A program made the translations under genes and the position numbers. The notes beneath the pieces are model-generated. The model ran no database searches. It was not told where the DNA came from and saw only the letters and a list, made by a program, of their open reading frames with translations. DNA of 64,000 nucleotides, taken from the NCBI GenBank assembly GCA_018340805.1, contig JACMZG010001911.1, forward strand, positions 36,311,214-36,375,213, given 5' to 3'. Positions 48,168 to 58,952 of the stretch are shown here, piece after piece. Numbering within the stretch: the first letter of the stretch is position 1; each line of letters begins with the position of its first letter. The DNA is from Microvelia longipes. Its lineage: Eukaryota; Arthropoda; Insecta; Hemiptera; Veliidae.

Positions 48168-49248
48168 ATATATTTTTACTTTTCCATACAAGGAAAAGTA
48201 TTGTGTTCTTCCTAAAAACCCGAAACCCAGGTTTTACCAAAATTATATGTTCCAGACATTTTAGATTGGTTCATGTTGTCTGTGTATGTGTGTGTGCCTA
48301 TCTGTGTCACACATGAATCCTGCTTTGTTTATGCTAGAGAGTTAAAAATTAGACAAAATCAGACATTAGATCTAGTTGTGCTGCCCGGAAGATGATATTT
48401 TTAGATTAAGATATAACCTATTTTGCTCTCATTAACATTTTTAAAAAAAAATAAAAATCTTAAATTTTACCGATTGAGTTGAAATTTTTACACAAATGTA
48501 CATCTATATATATTCTATTGATCAACAAAGTTTCATGTTGATATTGCTTGGCATTTTAAAACCTATACTTTATTTCTTCCTTTGACTTATTTTGAGAAAG
48601 CAAAACTCATAATGAAGTAGTTGTGGAAACTCCATAGCTCTTTAACTTTTAGTTTGTACGCTTTTGGCAAACATATATCTTTTGGTGCGACATTTAAAAT
48701 TAAATGCAAAATTTTGTTTACAATCATGTGATGTATTGGGCAAAGATAGAGCTGATTTTCGTAATGAATTATACTAATGCCAAACTAGGTTGCCAGGTAT
48801 GACCTCGGGATTTATGCATTCGAGAATAAAAGTATTACCCTTATTATTTGGCTTATGTACCGTATTACTTTGGCTATTTACCTATTAAGTTTTAATTAAG
48901 CTTAGGCTTCAACGGTTATCTAATAATTCTGAGGTCGAGCGTAGCGATCACCAAAGAACCATAAGCTTCGGGTAACCATGAAGCGAGTCCGACGTCGTAA
49001 CACCTCAGCCTTTGTCTAACCATGACAACTGATGAAGTTGAAAACGAGTCCGTCTTAATTATTACAACATAACATCATAATTATAAGTCATAACACCCTA
49101 GACTTCGGATAACCACTTGATATTGAGGTCGAGCGATGCGAGACCGAAGTAATAACACCTTAAGCGTTAGATAATCATTACATTCTGAGGACGAGCGAAG
49201 TGAGTTCGAAGTTTTGAGCGTAAGTACCGAGGTACCACTTACCCGATT
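48168..49248 (+). repeat. 5S-less variant of the 5S-box family
   Basis: Head TTTTACTTTTCCATACAAGG, then AAAAGTATTGTG, and end AAGTACCGAGGTACCACTTA followed by CCCGATTTTA match the family. It has the GTCTGTGTATGTGTGTGTG stretch and the GCTAGAGAGTTAAAA block. In place of the 5S segment it has about 300 bp in which a GAGGTCGAGCGTAGCGATC/GAGGTCGAGCGATGCGAGAC block is repeated at 48931, 49131 and 49187, separated by GGATAACCA-type phrases. No 5S similarity is visible. Confidence 0.7.
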
Positions 49249-49631
49249 TTATTTTATAATCCATACGTTGATCCTATTCAGCTTTATAAGTTTATAAATT
49301 AATAAAAATCTGTTTAAGGGGCCTGTAAAAGGATGAAGGAAGGAGTTTTCCTAGCAGCTCTACTGGAATTATTTCCTGTGTAAATTAACGAGAAAAACAC
49401 GTTTTTCATTTTTCAAACATGCGAGAGAACGTCAGCACACGTTGACTCGGAAAAGCAATTTTGATTTTCCTTATAATCAATTCTCGAGACGTCAAATGGT
49501 TTTTAGAGTTAAATTATAAGTCTAATTTTTTTTTCTGATTAGGAAAAGTTGCTTTATAATTGTAATAAGTATATATAATTAAATAATAGCAGCAAATTGT
49601 ATCGTGTATTTGTGTCTAAAAATCTATCGAA
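49249..49631. other. AT-rich stretch, nothing recognised
   Basis: No gene or repeat recognised. Confidence 0.4.
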
Positions 49632-49980
49632 TCACTTAGTTTATTGTAACTTTATGTTACAAAATGATAAGGCATTATGTAGTCTCTGCTCTAGTTGTAT
49701 AGATTAGTTCAAAGTAACTTTTTGTCACAAAATTTTCAGGGTGTCGCTGTCCCTACCCTACTTATATACGTCTTTCATAGTAACTTATATTACAAAATAT
49801 TTAGGCTATGTTGTCTGTACCTTATAATATGTTATTTGTTCATAGAAACTTTTTATAACAAAATGTTTAGGCTTGATGTATTATATACGCTACTTATATA
49901 ATTAGCTCATAGTTACTTTTTGTCACAAAATGTTCAGGTTTAATGTAGTCTCTACTATAGTTATATACTTAATTCAAGTC
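49632..49980. repeat. 67-bp tandem array, about 5 units
   Basis: Units marked by AGTAACTTTTTGTCACAAAA (or a variant) near 49645, 49713, 49779, 49844 and 49911, spacing 65-68 bp, each followed by TTAGGCT and a GTCTCTACTATAGTTATAT-like part. AGTAACTT...ACAAAA gives each unit a short TTGTAAC/GTTACAA-type dyad. Confidence 0.85.
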
Positions 49981-50080
49981 TCAGAGATGATATTTTGTTC
50001 CATTCACTCACCAAAATATTTTCGCCACAAAAGAGTGAGGAGGTCAAGCCAGGTGAGTAGACACACCTTTGTGAACTTGT

Positions 50081-50325
50081 GAATGCTAGAAGAATGAACT
50101 TTGGTGAATGCTAGAAGAATGAACTTTGGTGAATGTTAGAAGAATGAACATTGGTGAATGCTAGAAGAATGAACTTTGGCGAATGCTAGAAGAATAAACT
50201 TTGGTGAATGCTAGAAGAATGAACTTTGGTGAATGGTAGAAGAATGAACTTTGGTGAATGGTAGAAGAATGAACTTTGGTGAATACTAGAAGAATGAACA
50301 TTGGTGAATGTTAGAAGAGTAAAAA
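50081..50325. repeat. 25-bp tandem array, about 9.8 units
   Basis: The unit is GAATGCTAGAAGAATGAACT followed by TTGGT, very regular, with single changes (GTTAG, ACATT, GGTAG). It starts 100 bp after the 67-bp array, with unrelated sequence between. Confidence 0.95.
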
Positions 50326-51534
50326 CATGGTTAATATTTATAACATGTTAGTTATAAATATAAGTTTGATAACCTCTAGAGTCAAAGATATATTAAGGTT
50401 ATTTTGCCTCTTGTTTCGGTGCTCTCAAGATATAGTATCGTTTTGATTATTTTACAAAGAGTTGGATTGAACAAGTGGTTGTCTTTGTTTCAAAAACCCT
50501 ACTAGGGCGTTTATTTTCCTGATACTGTAAAGCATATTCCTGAAAGCTGTCTGCATAAAACTTAATTCTAATTTTATTTTATTGTCATGCTCAGGGAATT
50601 TCCAGAGTGCTTCTATTCGATAATGTCGAATAATTTTTTACCATTCTACCAGTCCTCTCTTTAAGAATTTTTACGTTGAAGCAAAAATAAAAAAAATATT
50701 TTGTTCAAAAAACCCCTTTAACTTATGTTTATTAATTTAAAAAGAGATCATTTAAATGATATTTTATTTAATACAGAACTTTGTAAATTCAATAGTTTCT
50801 AATGCTATTTGTTTAGTTGTTTTTATTTGACTATAGATTCAAAAGGTAATAGGAATGTTTACTTTAAAGAGAAAGGGCTGTTAGTAGAGGTATCAGGTGT
50901 TTGTGTCCTACAACTGAATAAATAATGTTTTCATATGGCTCCCTTTTTCCATTTTCTGAAAACCTAGTAGCAAACTAGGGTTTTATTGATTGTACGACTA
51001 GAACAGCTGACCATAAATGATGTTGCTGTTCTGAAAGACGTGTTTACTTTACCGCAACTCCCTAATGTTCTCACCTGTCTAAATCATATTAACAACTTTA
51101 ACTTGTAATCCTATATGTGTTTCTCCCTTCAGATATAATTGAACATCGTGTAACACATTTTTCTGATTTATTTATTTTTGCTATTGATTCTTTCTTTTAG
51201 TGAAAATTCGGTTTATTGCTTACGTTACACAAGACCTTATTTTACATTAAAAGAATGCTTTTATTTATTGCTATAAAATATTGTAATTAAAAATTACTCA
51301 GTGTTTAATTAATTAATAGATGTAAACAGGCAATTGCTTATATTTTACTGCGGACCTTGTCTGATGATTAATAAAAAAAAAAAAAAATTTCTTTTAATTA
51401 ATTCTAAATTATTCACAAAAATGATTATTGTCAAAAATTTATTTTTCCTAATCCTTCCTATATCTTCTGAAAGTTATTCGTGAACATATAAGAATATTAC
51501 ATTCTAGAAATAACGCTCAAAATAACGCCTTAGA
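50326..51534. other. AT-rich stretch, nothing recognised
   Basis: A short A-run at 51372-51386 and otherwise unique AT-rich sequence; no gene recognised. Confidence 0.45.
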
Positions 51535-51653
51535 GTATACGACTTGTATACTCTAAGGACGGGCGAAGCGAGTCCAAAGTAAGGAGGATGTCACACAGCG
51601 AATCCTATATAATGAGGAACAGTTCCGAGTTACCCCGTACCCTATTTCTTAGC
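51535..51653 (+). repeat. 5S-box family, tail fragment
   Basis: Starts at the second hairpin block (CTCTAAGGACGGGCGAAGCG, then AGTCC) and ends with ACAGTTCCGAGTTACCCCGT, then ACCCTATTTCTT. 5'-truncated, about 115 bp. Confidence 0.85.
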
Positions 51654-52860
51654 TCTAATGGTTCCGACGTAGCTTTCGTTGATAGGCCTAAATATTGGAA
51701 ACAAACCGGGGTTTTTTGCTATTATATGGGATGATTTATTGAAGAAACTATTGTACATTTATTTTTGATAATATTATATTCTGGATTCATTTTAACTGCT
51801 TTAAATGTTAGGTAATGTTCGTTCATGTAAACGTGATTAAATCAAAAATTACTGTCTTTAAATTTACCGTCACAGTGTGCGTAGTAAGGAAGTAATATAG
51901 AATCATAATGCCCTTCTTATCTACTAATTAGTATTCAAACTTCATACATCTCTATATATGCTGTAAAATCTTCTTTTTATTACCTCAGTACTTACTACAT
52001 CCAAAAAGATAATAGTTTTAATTTTTGTTTGTTTTTAAATAAGTATGTAACTATTTGGGTTTTCCCTAAAACATTTAGCCTATTCAAACATTAAAGAAAT
52101 GACGTGTAACATATTTTCTTGTTATTTAAAGTTTTAAGCACATCCGGAAATTTATCTTGTGTGTGACCGCCCTTGGTATAAGAAAGATAAAAATTACCAC
52201 GAGTAGTTAGTATCTAGTGGGGTGTGAGAATGGTAGAACAACTTTATCTCAACAGGGCAAGTAGACTCTATTTTAAGAGCTATTTTATAGACGTTTTGGT
52301 TAGAACTTGAACAAAGGAAATTCTAATTACAAATATTTAAAGTAATTAGATAAAATATCAAAATTCATACACAAATAAACCAAGTATGGAAACTCTTATC
52401 ACTGGCAGTTTTACTAGAACTTTTAAGAGGAAAAATTTCAGAAAATGTGAGAGGAAAAATTACTTAAACTTTATACCGTATTAATTTAAATGAGCCATAA
52501 TCGTAGTTTTTATTTGATAACTTAACTCTCATTTCATGAACTATCACTTCGTAAGAGGGGACACATTTAGGGTCTCATATTATTTAGTTCAATAAAAAAT
52601 CTAACATCATAATAGTTTTTAATAAATTTTATCCTAAAACCGGCGCCGGCAGTAAAACAAAAAAGCTATTATAGTCTTCAATACTTGCAGTTAATTTATT
52701 AAAAACATTAATATCAAAATAAAACCTTACTGTGAACACCCGATATCATATAGCCGGTTTAAATATAGCCAAGCTGTTATATAATATTATTATAAACATT
52801 TTAGCTACCTAGCTTTAAGAAAAGAAGGTTTTCAATAAATTTTAATATGTATGTATACAT
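51654..52860. other. AT-rich stretch, nothing recognised
   Basis: No gene or repeat recognised. Confidence 0.45.
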
Positions 52861-52873
52861 ATTTTATATATGT

Positions 52874-52913
52874 CTCTCTCCGGCTGTGGAAGAACTAAAA
52901 CAGTTCGAAACGT
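52874..52913 (+). ncRNA. Hammerhead-like hairpin motif (degenerate)
   Basis: GGCTGTGGAAGAACT, loop AAAAC, AGTTCGAAACGTTACG: a 5-bp GAACT/AGTTC stem followed directly by GAAACG, the arrangement of hammerhead stem II and its GAAA. The other core strand reads CTGTGGA instead of CTGANGA, so it is unlikely to be active. Probably a relic carried by a retroelement. Confidence 0.35.
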
Positions 52914-52969
52914 TACGTTTTGATTGTATGCTTTCTAAATATCACTATTTATTTCTCTTTAATTTAGTA

Positions 52970-52971
52970 TA

Positions 52972-53042
<71 letters not shown>
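52970..53042. repeat. (TA)n microsatellite
   Basis: About 70 bp of TA dinucleotides with one ATTA break. Confidence 0.95.
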
Positions 53043-53045
<3 letters not shown>

Positions 53046-53618
53046 TTTTTATGTTATCCATATCGGTATTATTTTACGATTAATATTACTCGGACTGGCC
53101 CTATTTTTGAGGATAACAGTCTCCAACTATGAAACATGTTAGGGGAACGTTATAACACATTTTACTAATTATAATCTGGTGTCTATTGTCAAATAGGTGC
53201 GCGATAGTTGAAATCCATATTACCTGATTTATTAATATTCGAAACATGGAATCTTGACAGTTGATATCTGAATTTCTAATACAGCTATAAATAAAACCGT
53301 GGTATATAATGTGAGATAGGTATGTCTGAATGATTGCTGCCTTGAACTCTATCAAGGTCACGGTGGGTAGTGCTAGTACCCAAACTCGTCCCCATGTCCC
53401 ATTCAAACCAGTTACCTCTTTTTTATTTATTATCTTAAAAGTAGTCTAAAATTAGATTTTTCAAATAGTTTATTGATTTGTGAAATTATAATTTATTGTT
53501 TACTTAAATTATCAAATGTAATTTTGCTATGTTTCCTTGTGGTAACATAGTTTCAAATTAATTTTTTGAAATGCGGACTATAATTTATTTGTAATTATAA
53601 TATGTGTTTGTATGGCGT
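53043..53618. other. Unique stretch, nothing recognised
   Basis: A 101-codon open frame lies on the minus strand (53101-53406). Its product has no recognisable motif and no support as a gene. Confidence 0.4.
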
Positions 53619-53815
53619 CTTCGTGGCAAAGATCGTTAAAGCGTCATATTTATACTGACCTTTGATACCGCAGACGTCTGGGGTTCGCATCCCAGGTTAC
53701 GCTCTCAGTTTGTTTTAGGATTTTGTCAAATGAATAATCATCAACTTTACATTACTTTTTGAGTAATGTAACCGTTCGCCACTACCACCTGAGGTGGTTC
53801 CCTCTGTGGAATTAT
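53619..53815 (+). mobile_element. tRNA-derived SINE-like sequence
   Basis: The tRNA-like head has an A-box-like stretch, GTGGCAAAGATCGTTA (53643), and, about 50 bp on, a good B box, GGGTTCGCATCCC (53682-53694). The 5' GGCGTCTT and the 3' GGTTACGC would be the degraded acceptor arms. A body of about 110 bp follows, ending in a perfect hairpin ACCACCTGAGGTGGT and CCCTCTGTGG. No poly-A or target duplication was identified, so the end is approximate. Too altered for a functional tRNA gene. Confidence 0.6.
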
Positions 53816-54496
53816 CATTATTATTAATAATTGTATACGTTGGCTTATGAAATTATGAAAATTATCATAACAAATAATAAGGTAGCTTTGTTACCAACCC
53901 TTACAAATTAGTGAAGGTTTCCTGTTGCTTTCTGACTTTATGTATCATTTGTAGAAAATGTTTTCATTTATTTATTTATAATTAAGTTCCTCTTTTTTTT
54001 GCTACTGCTATTCAAAAGTGAATTCAGTTTATATTCCAGTTATGTTTCTGTTATATTCCTTTGTTAATAAGCCTATTTAGCTATGGATAATAAATTACCT
54101 GGGTAGTTTCTTTGTAAACAAGTCTATTTGGCTGTGTAAATATTAACTGTTCCAAAAGTATATTAAATGTTAATTCTAGAAAAACAATCAAGACTTCGGT
54201 AAAATAATTGCACTGTTTAGAATTTTAATTCCAAACAGTCCAATAATCAATTTGTTAAAAATGTTAATTTTGTAAAATTCTAATTTTCAAGTGTATGTCA
54301 CCGTTGAATCAGGAAATCCGTTAATTCATGAAGTAATTAGATTTTCATGAAATAACTAAATGTGTTTCGTTGGATTATTAAATGCCTACTTATCAATAAT
54401 TTTCTATAAAAGAGTAATTTTTTTTGGACTGGATTATAAACATAATAAACATTTTTGAAGACTGTAGTCCTAAATAATAATAATTTATTTAATAAT
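53816..54496. other. AT-rich stretch, nothing recognised
   Basis: No gene or repeat recognised. Confidence 0.45.
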
Positions 54497-54541
54497 TGTC
54501 ACAACGTTTCGTTGAGCGAAGCTCAACATCTTCAGGTGATA
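54497..54541 (-). ncRNA. Hammerhead-like hairpin motif
   Basis: On the minus strand: ATCACCTGAAGAT, then GTTGAGC, loop TTC, GCTCAAC, then GAAACGTTGTGAC. The 7-bp stem is perfect, GAAAC follows it directly, and TCAC...GTGA can close an outer stem. Compared with a canonical hammerhead, CTGAAGA is followed by an extra T before stem II. The same CTGAAGATG...CGAAACGT layout occurs in the 15.6-kb foldback. Confidence 0.45.
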
Positions 54542-55198
54542 GAATCCAAACTAAAACTTAAATCGAAAATCGTAATGCAAATTTGTAATAACTACTTAAT
54601 ACCAAATGTAAGAATTAAAAACAAAATAAAAGGCAACTTATAAAATTAAAAATAATTTACAAATCACTGTTCAGTTAATAGTTAGTCGTTGCATCCTTAA
54701 TCTTTTTTGTTTACTTACGTTTTCTGTAATTTATTCTAAATTATTTTCAATTTTTCATGTTGCGTTATAAATTTTTTTTAATTCTTATATTTGGTATTGA
54801 GTAGTTACATAAGTATTAGTAGAACTATTAATATCGATTGACTATGATGTTCATTCGTTAATTAAACTATTTGGCTGAGGATCATAAATTATCTATAGCA
54901 TTTTCTTTAGTTATTAAGCCTAGTTGGCTTAGGAATATCGATTCAATAGTGTGTTCCTTGGTCGATAAATAATTTAGCTCAGGAATATGCCTAAAACTTA
55001 AAATTACTTTACTTTGATACCACTTGCGCCATAACCTACATATACATATAGTTGTTACTTTTACGATTAATTTTTTTTTCAAGCCAATAAAAAGTCTTTC
55101 ACTTCTTTTTTTAAATAACCACGCCTTAGGTGATCTAAAAAATAAAAAAAAACGTGTCTAAATGTATATTGTTGTGTGCATAGGGATACATTACTAGA
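54542..55198. other. AT-rich stretch, nothing recognised
   Basis: No gene or repeat recognised. Confidence 0.45.
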
Positions 55199-55480
55199 CG
55201 GGCCCTATTGTTTCAGTTTTTTGAAACATCGAAAAAGTAACCTGTACACCTTCGACTATCAATATAATCAAATAAACAGAACAAAATGCAAAATGACTAT
55301 TACACAGAAAAACGTTTAAAATACAAATCAAAACAATTAATATATTACAACCTTAACTAACTCATTAGAGGAGGTTTTAATAAGGTTACACAGAGCCCCT
55401 TAAAGCCCCAAAAAGATTTTTCAGGCCTCTCAATGTAATGAGATAGGCTATGCCCCCTGTAGTATATATCTCTATAGTTG
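55199..55480 (+). repeat. Dispersed repeat D, copy 2
   Basis: TTTTGAAACATCGAAAAAGT, CACCTTCGACTATCAATATA, AAAGCCCCAAAAAGAT, GGCCTCTCAATGT and TAGTATATATCTCTATAGTT match the 41.6-kb copy in order. Confidence 0.75.
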
Positions 55481-56175
55481 AGTGTATGCACTTCTTTGTC
55501 ACTCATTTTAATGTCATAGTGCTATTAAGTGAATTGATGTATTGTATATTATATTTATAACTTTTATTGAATAATTGTAACTATATTTATAAAAGCTGTT
55601 TTCATTTAGATAGCTTATCAATTGATTAATACCCTGTCAATTTTATTGAATTATCAGCTTACTTTAGTACAATACTTTATTGTCATTAGATTAGACTATT
55701 TTTTTATTAGTCTGGGATTTTGTTTATGGAATTTTTAATATTAAAGTTACGTTAATAACTATGAATAGAATTGTTAAGAATGGATTGAAAGCTTAATTAA
55801 CTATTCCAAGCGATGGCATCGCTGGAATCGATTGCTTATGCTTTATAATAACTTATAGTGATTTAACTTATTGCAAGCTTTTCATTGTATACATGATAAA
55901 TGTGTAAATTATAGTAAACAGATTTAAGTTGATTATGTATAACGTTTTGAGTATGCAGCCTGCCATACAAAGAACGTAGCTTTCCTATTTACTATTATCA
56001 CGTTATGAAAATCCAACTTTTTTGAAATTTAAATATTTAAGGAAATATATTCCTTACATACATTATCAACTATTCTAATGGTTCTGGCATTTATTTGTTT
56101 GCTTTTATTTTTAATAAAATGCAATATATATCTTACTCTTCTAAATTCTAGGGTAATGCATTCTATATACTTGAT
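55481..56175. other. AT-rich stretch, nothing recognised
   Basis: A CAATCGATTCCAGCGATGCC-like dyad (GCGATGGCATCGCTGG) at 55810-55827 is the only feature noted. Confidence 0.4.
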
Positions 56176-56868
56176 TACTTTCCTCATTTATACCGTAAAG
56201 GAGAAGTGTTGTGTTTACAAAAATACAACTTAAAAATAATACAAAAAAATACAAACTTGTATCTCTGTATGTGTATGTGTCTGTTATCCTCATAGCTCCC
56301 AGTTTGTTTAGGCTAGAGAGTCAAAACTTTGTTTAAAAATTAGTCTATATAGGTGTTGTCGGAAACTATTTTTTACGACGTCATTAACTCACAAAAATTG
56401 TTTAGAAAAATTACTAAAAATCATAAAACGCGGAAAAATGTTGCGATCAATATGAGTTTTAGCGCGAATGTACTATATTTAAGTTACACGACGTTTCATC
56501 TTAATACCAGCATTAGTTTTATTTTTATCAAATGACTTTCGGACGTTTTTTAACAAAATTGTAAAAAATTGGAAAAATAATCCAATTAAGTTTAAATTCA
56601 GTGCATGTAAGTAATAAATAAGTACACCGTTTCGTTTTAATAAGACAAGTATATCCATAGTTATTGCTAGTTTATAAATGTTTAGCAGTATCGAGCGTGG
56701 TCAGTGCCTGGATGGGTGACAAGCAAAGCGAGTCCGAAGACATCTTCAGTTTAAATTTAACGACTTGCATTTTCTGTTGACGTGCGAAGCGAGTCTGAAG
56801 TATGGAGGATGAGCGTAGCAAATACGATGTGCTGATGAAAAGTTCCGACGTACCCCGTACCCGATTGC
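56176..56868 (+). repeat. 5S-box family, near full-length copy
   Basis: Head TTTCCTCATTTATACCGTAA, tail AAAGTTCCGACGTACCCCGT followed by ACCCGATTG. It keeps ACGACGTCATTAA (damaged CRE-like site), the 5S segment and two GA-hairpin blocks (56729-56741 and 56783-56796). About 40 bp of the 5S C-box end and following text are deleted, joining GGGTGAC directly to AAGCAAAGCGAG. Confidence 0.82.
56676..56720 (+). pseudogene. 5S rRNA-derived segment, C-box end truncated
   Basis: AATGTTTAGCAGTATCGAGC, then GTGGTCAGTGCCTGG and ATGGGTGAC: A box, intermediate element and most of the C box, then the deletion junction. Confidence 0.78.
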
Positions 56869-57927
56869 TTTAATGGGATTTGATTCTTGCAAGTTTTAAG
56901 CTAATTAATGTAGCGATGCATGTTATTAGACTATTTTAAGACTTCGCTCAAAAGTAAAAAATTTATAAATGATTAATTCTTCTCTGTCTATTAAAACGAA
57001 GATTTGACGCTGACCCTGTTGCTCAACTACTGATCAGAGCTTAAAAGCTGTATTTTGAAAAGTTTTGTTTCCTGTTAAGTTAAGTTGTCACTGTGTGTAG
57101 TCAGAACGTGAATAAAAATGCATTTAATTGTTATTTCGAAAATTGTAGAGACATTAATGACTCCTACCTTTAGTATTGTTTGACAATTTTTCTAGAATTG
57201 TAATTTTTATTGTAATGTAGTTTTTTTCTTAATATTATTATGGTCTTATATCCATAATAAAAAAACTCATTCTGTCTGTAATATTTGGTATTATAGTGGT
57301 ATATAGAGCAACATTTTTATTACCAATCCGTGTTTATAATATTGATTTTTCGTGTAAAAGTTGAATACGTAAATAACAATTTTTATTATTTTACCAAAAA
57401 CACGTCCCTTAAAAGAACCGTAACACCAGTATACTTATCTTTTGGGAATAAGACTTGTAAAAATCAAATTTATTACGATGCGAAGTCGTTTTTGTGTGAA
57501 ACTGATAAAACATTTCAACTTACTAACGTTTAGGAGAACATAAACTTAATACAATATCGTATCCTAAAACGAACACTAATTCACGTATTTTTATTCCCTT
57601 TACGTTCTATGTGTGGGTGTAAGTTAATTCTCAGAGTAAGACAAGTTTTAATGAAACAATGTTAAGTTCTTTTAAGATTAAAATATACTTCGGATGTAAA
57701 CTTCATGTAGGAAGTTAACCTTGAAAATGATGCTAAACTTAAAAAACTTCAAATCTTAACTTGTATAAATGAAGGATGTTGCAGACAAACTATTCTGGCG
57801 GGGAGGTCTGCAAGCTGTACGGAGAATTAACTTAGAAGCTGTGCTTTCTTGCTCAACAGTCCATTTCTTGCCTATATTTCTGGTTTATGCGTTATAACCA
57901 GAGCAGTAGCATTTCTAATTATAACAC
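56869..57927. other. AT-rich stretch, nothing recognised
   Basis: No gene or repeat recognised. Confidence 0.45.
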
Positions 57928-58120
57928 AATTTTTACTTTTCCTCATTTATACCCTAGGTATAAAGGAAAAGTATTATGTTTGCAAAAAATCCGAAACCGG
58001 AAAGAAACCAAAATTATCCGTTTCAGCTGTTTTAAATGCCCCCTGAGTGGTTTTTCCAAAGTTGTCTGTCTGCATGTGTATGTGTCTGTCTCCTAGTGTA
58101 TTCATGCTAGAGAGTTAAAA

Positions 58121-58388
58121 GTACTTCACATTATATTCTTTGGAATTAATTGAAGGTCAGAGTGAGTTCAGGCTCTGTCGGCGCCCTGATGAGTTAGACG
58201 TAACGAAACAGAGTGGTACATGACATTATGTCGAGCCATCAATGATGACGAATGTCGAATGATGGAACAGTTCCCAGATGTAGCATTGCATTTTGCTTGT
58301 TACATTTCCTAGGTGTCTCTCGCACAATTATACTGTGTCAACTATTCATGTTTTGCAAAACTCGGTATGTATATCAAATGATATACAT
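58121..58388 (+). mobile_element. Foreign insert carrying the hammerhead
   Basis: Not present in any other family copy here. Starts around GTACTTCACATTATATTC, and ends near CAAATGATATACATT. No terminal repeats or target duplication were found; about 60 bp of the host copy is missing at the junction. Apart from the ribozyme, it holds a small GATGACGAATGTCGAATGAT direct repeat and nothing coding. Confidence 0.55.
58173..58213 (+). ncRNA. Hammerhead ribozyme candidate, type III layout
   Basis: All conserved parts are present in order. Stem III left strand CTCTGT is followed by C17, giving the GTC cleavage triplet with the cut expected between 58179 and 58180. Then come GGCGCC in the stem I position and core strand CTGATGA (58186-58192). 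Stem II is GTTA, loop GACG, TAAC (58193-58204), with the preferred G-C closing pair. Core GAAA (58205-58208) follows, then CAGAG, completing a 6-bp stem III with the left strand. The odd part is stem I: GGCGCC is self-complementary with no loop, so it forms fully only between two molecules. Activity is inferred, not shown. Confidence 0.75.
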
Positions 58389-58718
58389 TTTTATGACGTC
58401 ATTAACCCGCGATAATGACTCAGCAAAAATTTCAAAAAAATCATAAAACACGGAAAAATGATGCGATCGTATTGAGATTTAGAACTGTTGTAATTATGTA
58501 TACGAGCAAAATATGTGTCAAGTTTCATCTTATTATTAGCCTTAACTCAATTTTTATCGAATGAGTTGTTTACGTTTTTTTAACAAATTGTAAAAAAAAA
58601 TCATAAAATGATCCAATCGAGTTTAAATTTGGTACATGTGTATTATCTTTACTTCTTAAATTATTACACTAAGTTTTGTTTCAATACGACAAGTATATCA
58701 ATGATTTTTGTTTGATAG

Positions 58719-58780
58719 TAAAAATTAAGCAGCATTGAGCGTGGTCAGTGATGTATGAGTGACCGCTGAGAATGATACGG
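58719..58780 (+). pseudogene. 5S rRNA-derived segment
   Basis: AAAAATTAAGCAGCATTGAG, then CGTGGTCAGTGATGTATGAG and TGACCGCTGAGAATGA. Closest to animal 5S in the A-box part; the C box has two or three changes. Confidence 0.8.
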
Positions 58781-58952
58781 ATGCATTTACTATTTAAGGA
58801 CGAGCGAAGCGAGTCCAAAGACATGTTGCAGTATAAATTTGGCATATTGTATATCCTGTGGACGAGCGAAGAGAGTCCAAAGCAGGGACGATGAGCGTAG
58901 CGAATACGATGTGATCAGAAAAAGTTCCGAGGTACCCCGTAACCGATTTTTG

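Larger units (their letters stand above)
57928..58952 (+). repeat. 5S-box family, long copy with hammerhead insert
   Basis: Complete from head (TTTATACCCTAGGTATAAAG) to tail (AAGTTCCGAGGTACCCCGTA, then ACCGATTTT). TGACGTCA is intact at 58394-58401 and TGACTCAGCA at 58416-58425. GA-hairpins are at 58800-58815 and 58860-58875. Between the GCTAGAGAGTTAAAA block and the CRE-like site, about 60 bp of the usual sequence is replaced by about 270 bp of foreign sequence (58121-58388) that contains a hammerhead ribozyme motif. Confidence 0.85.
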
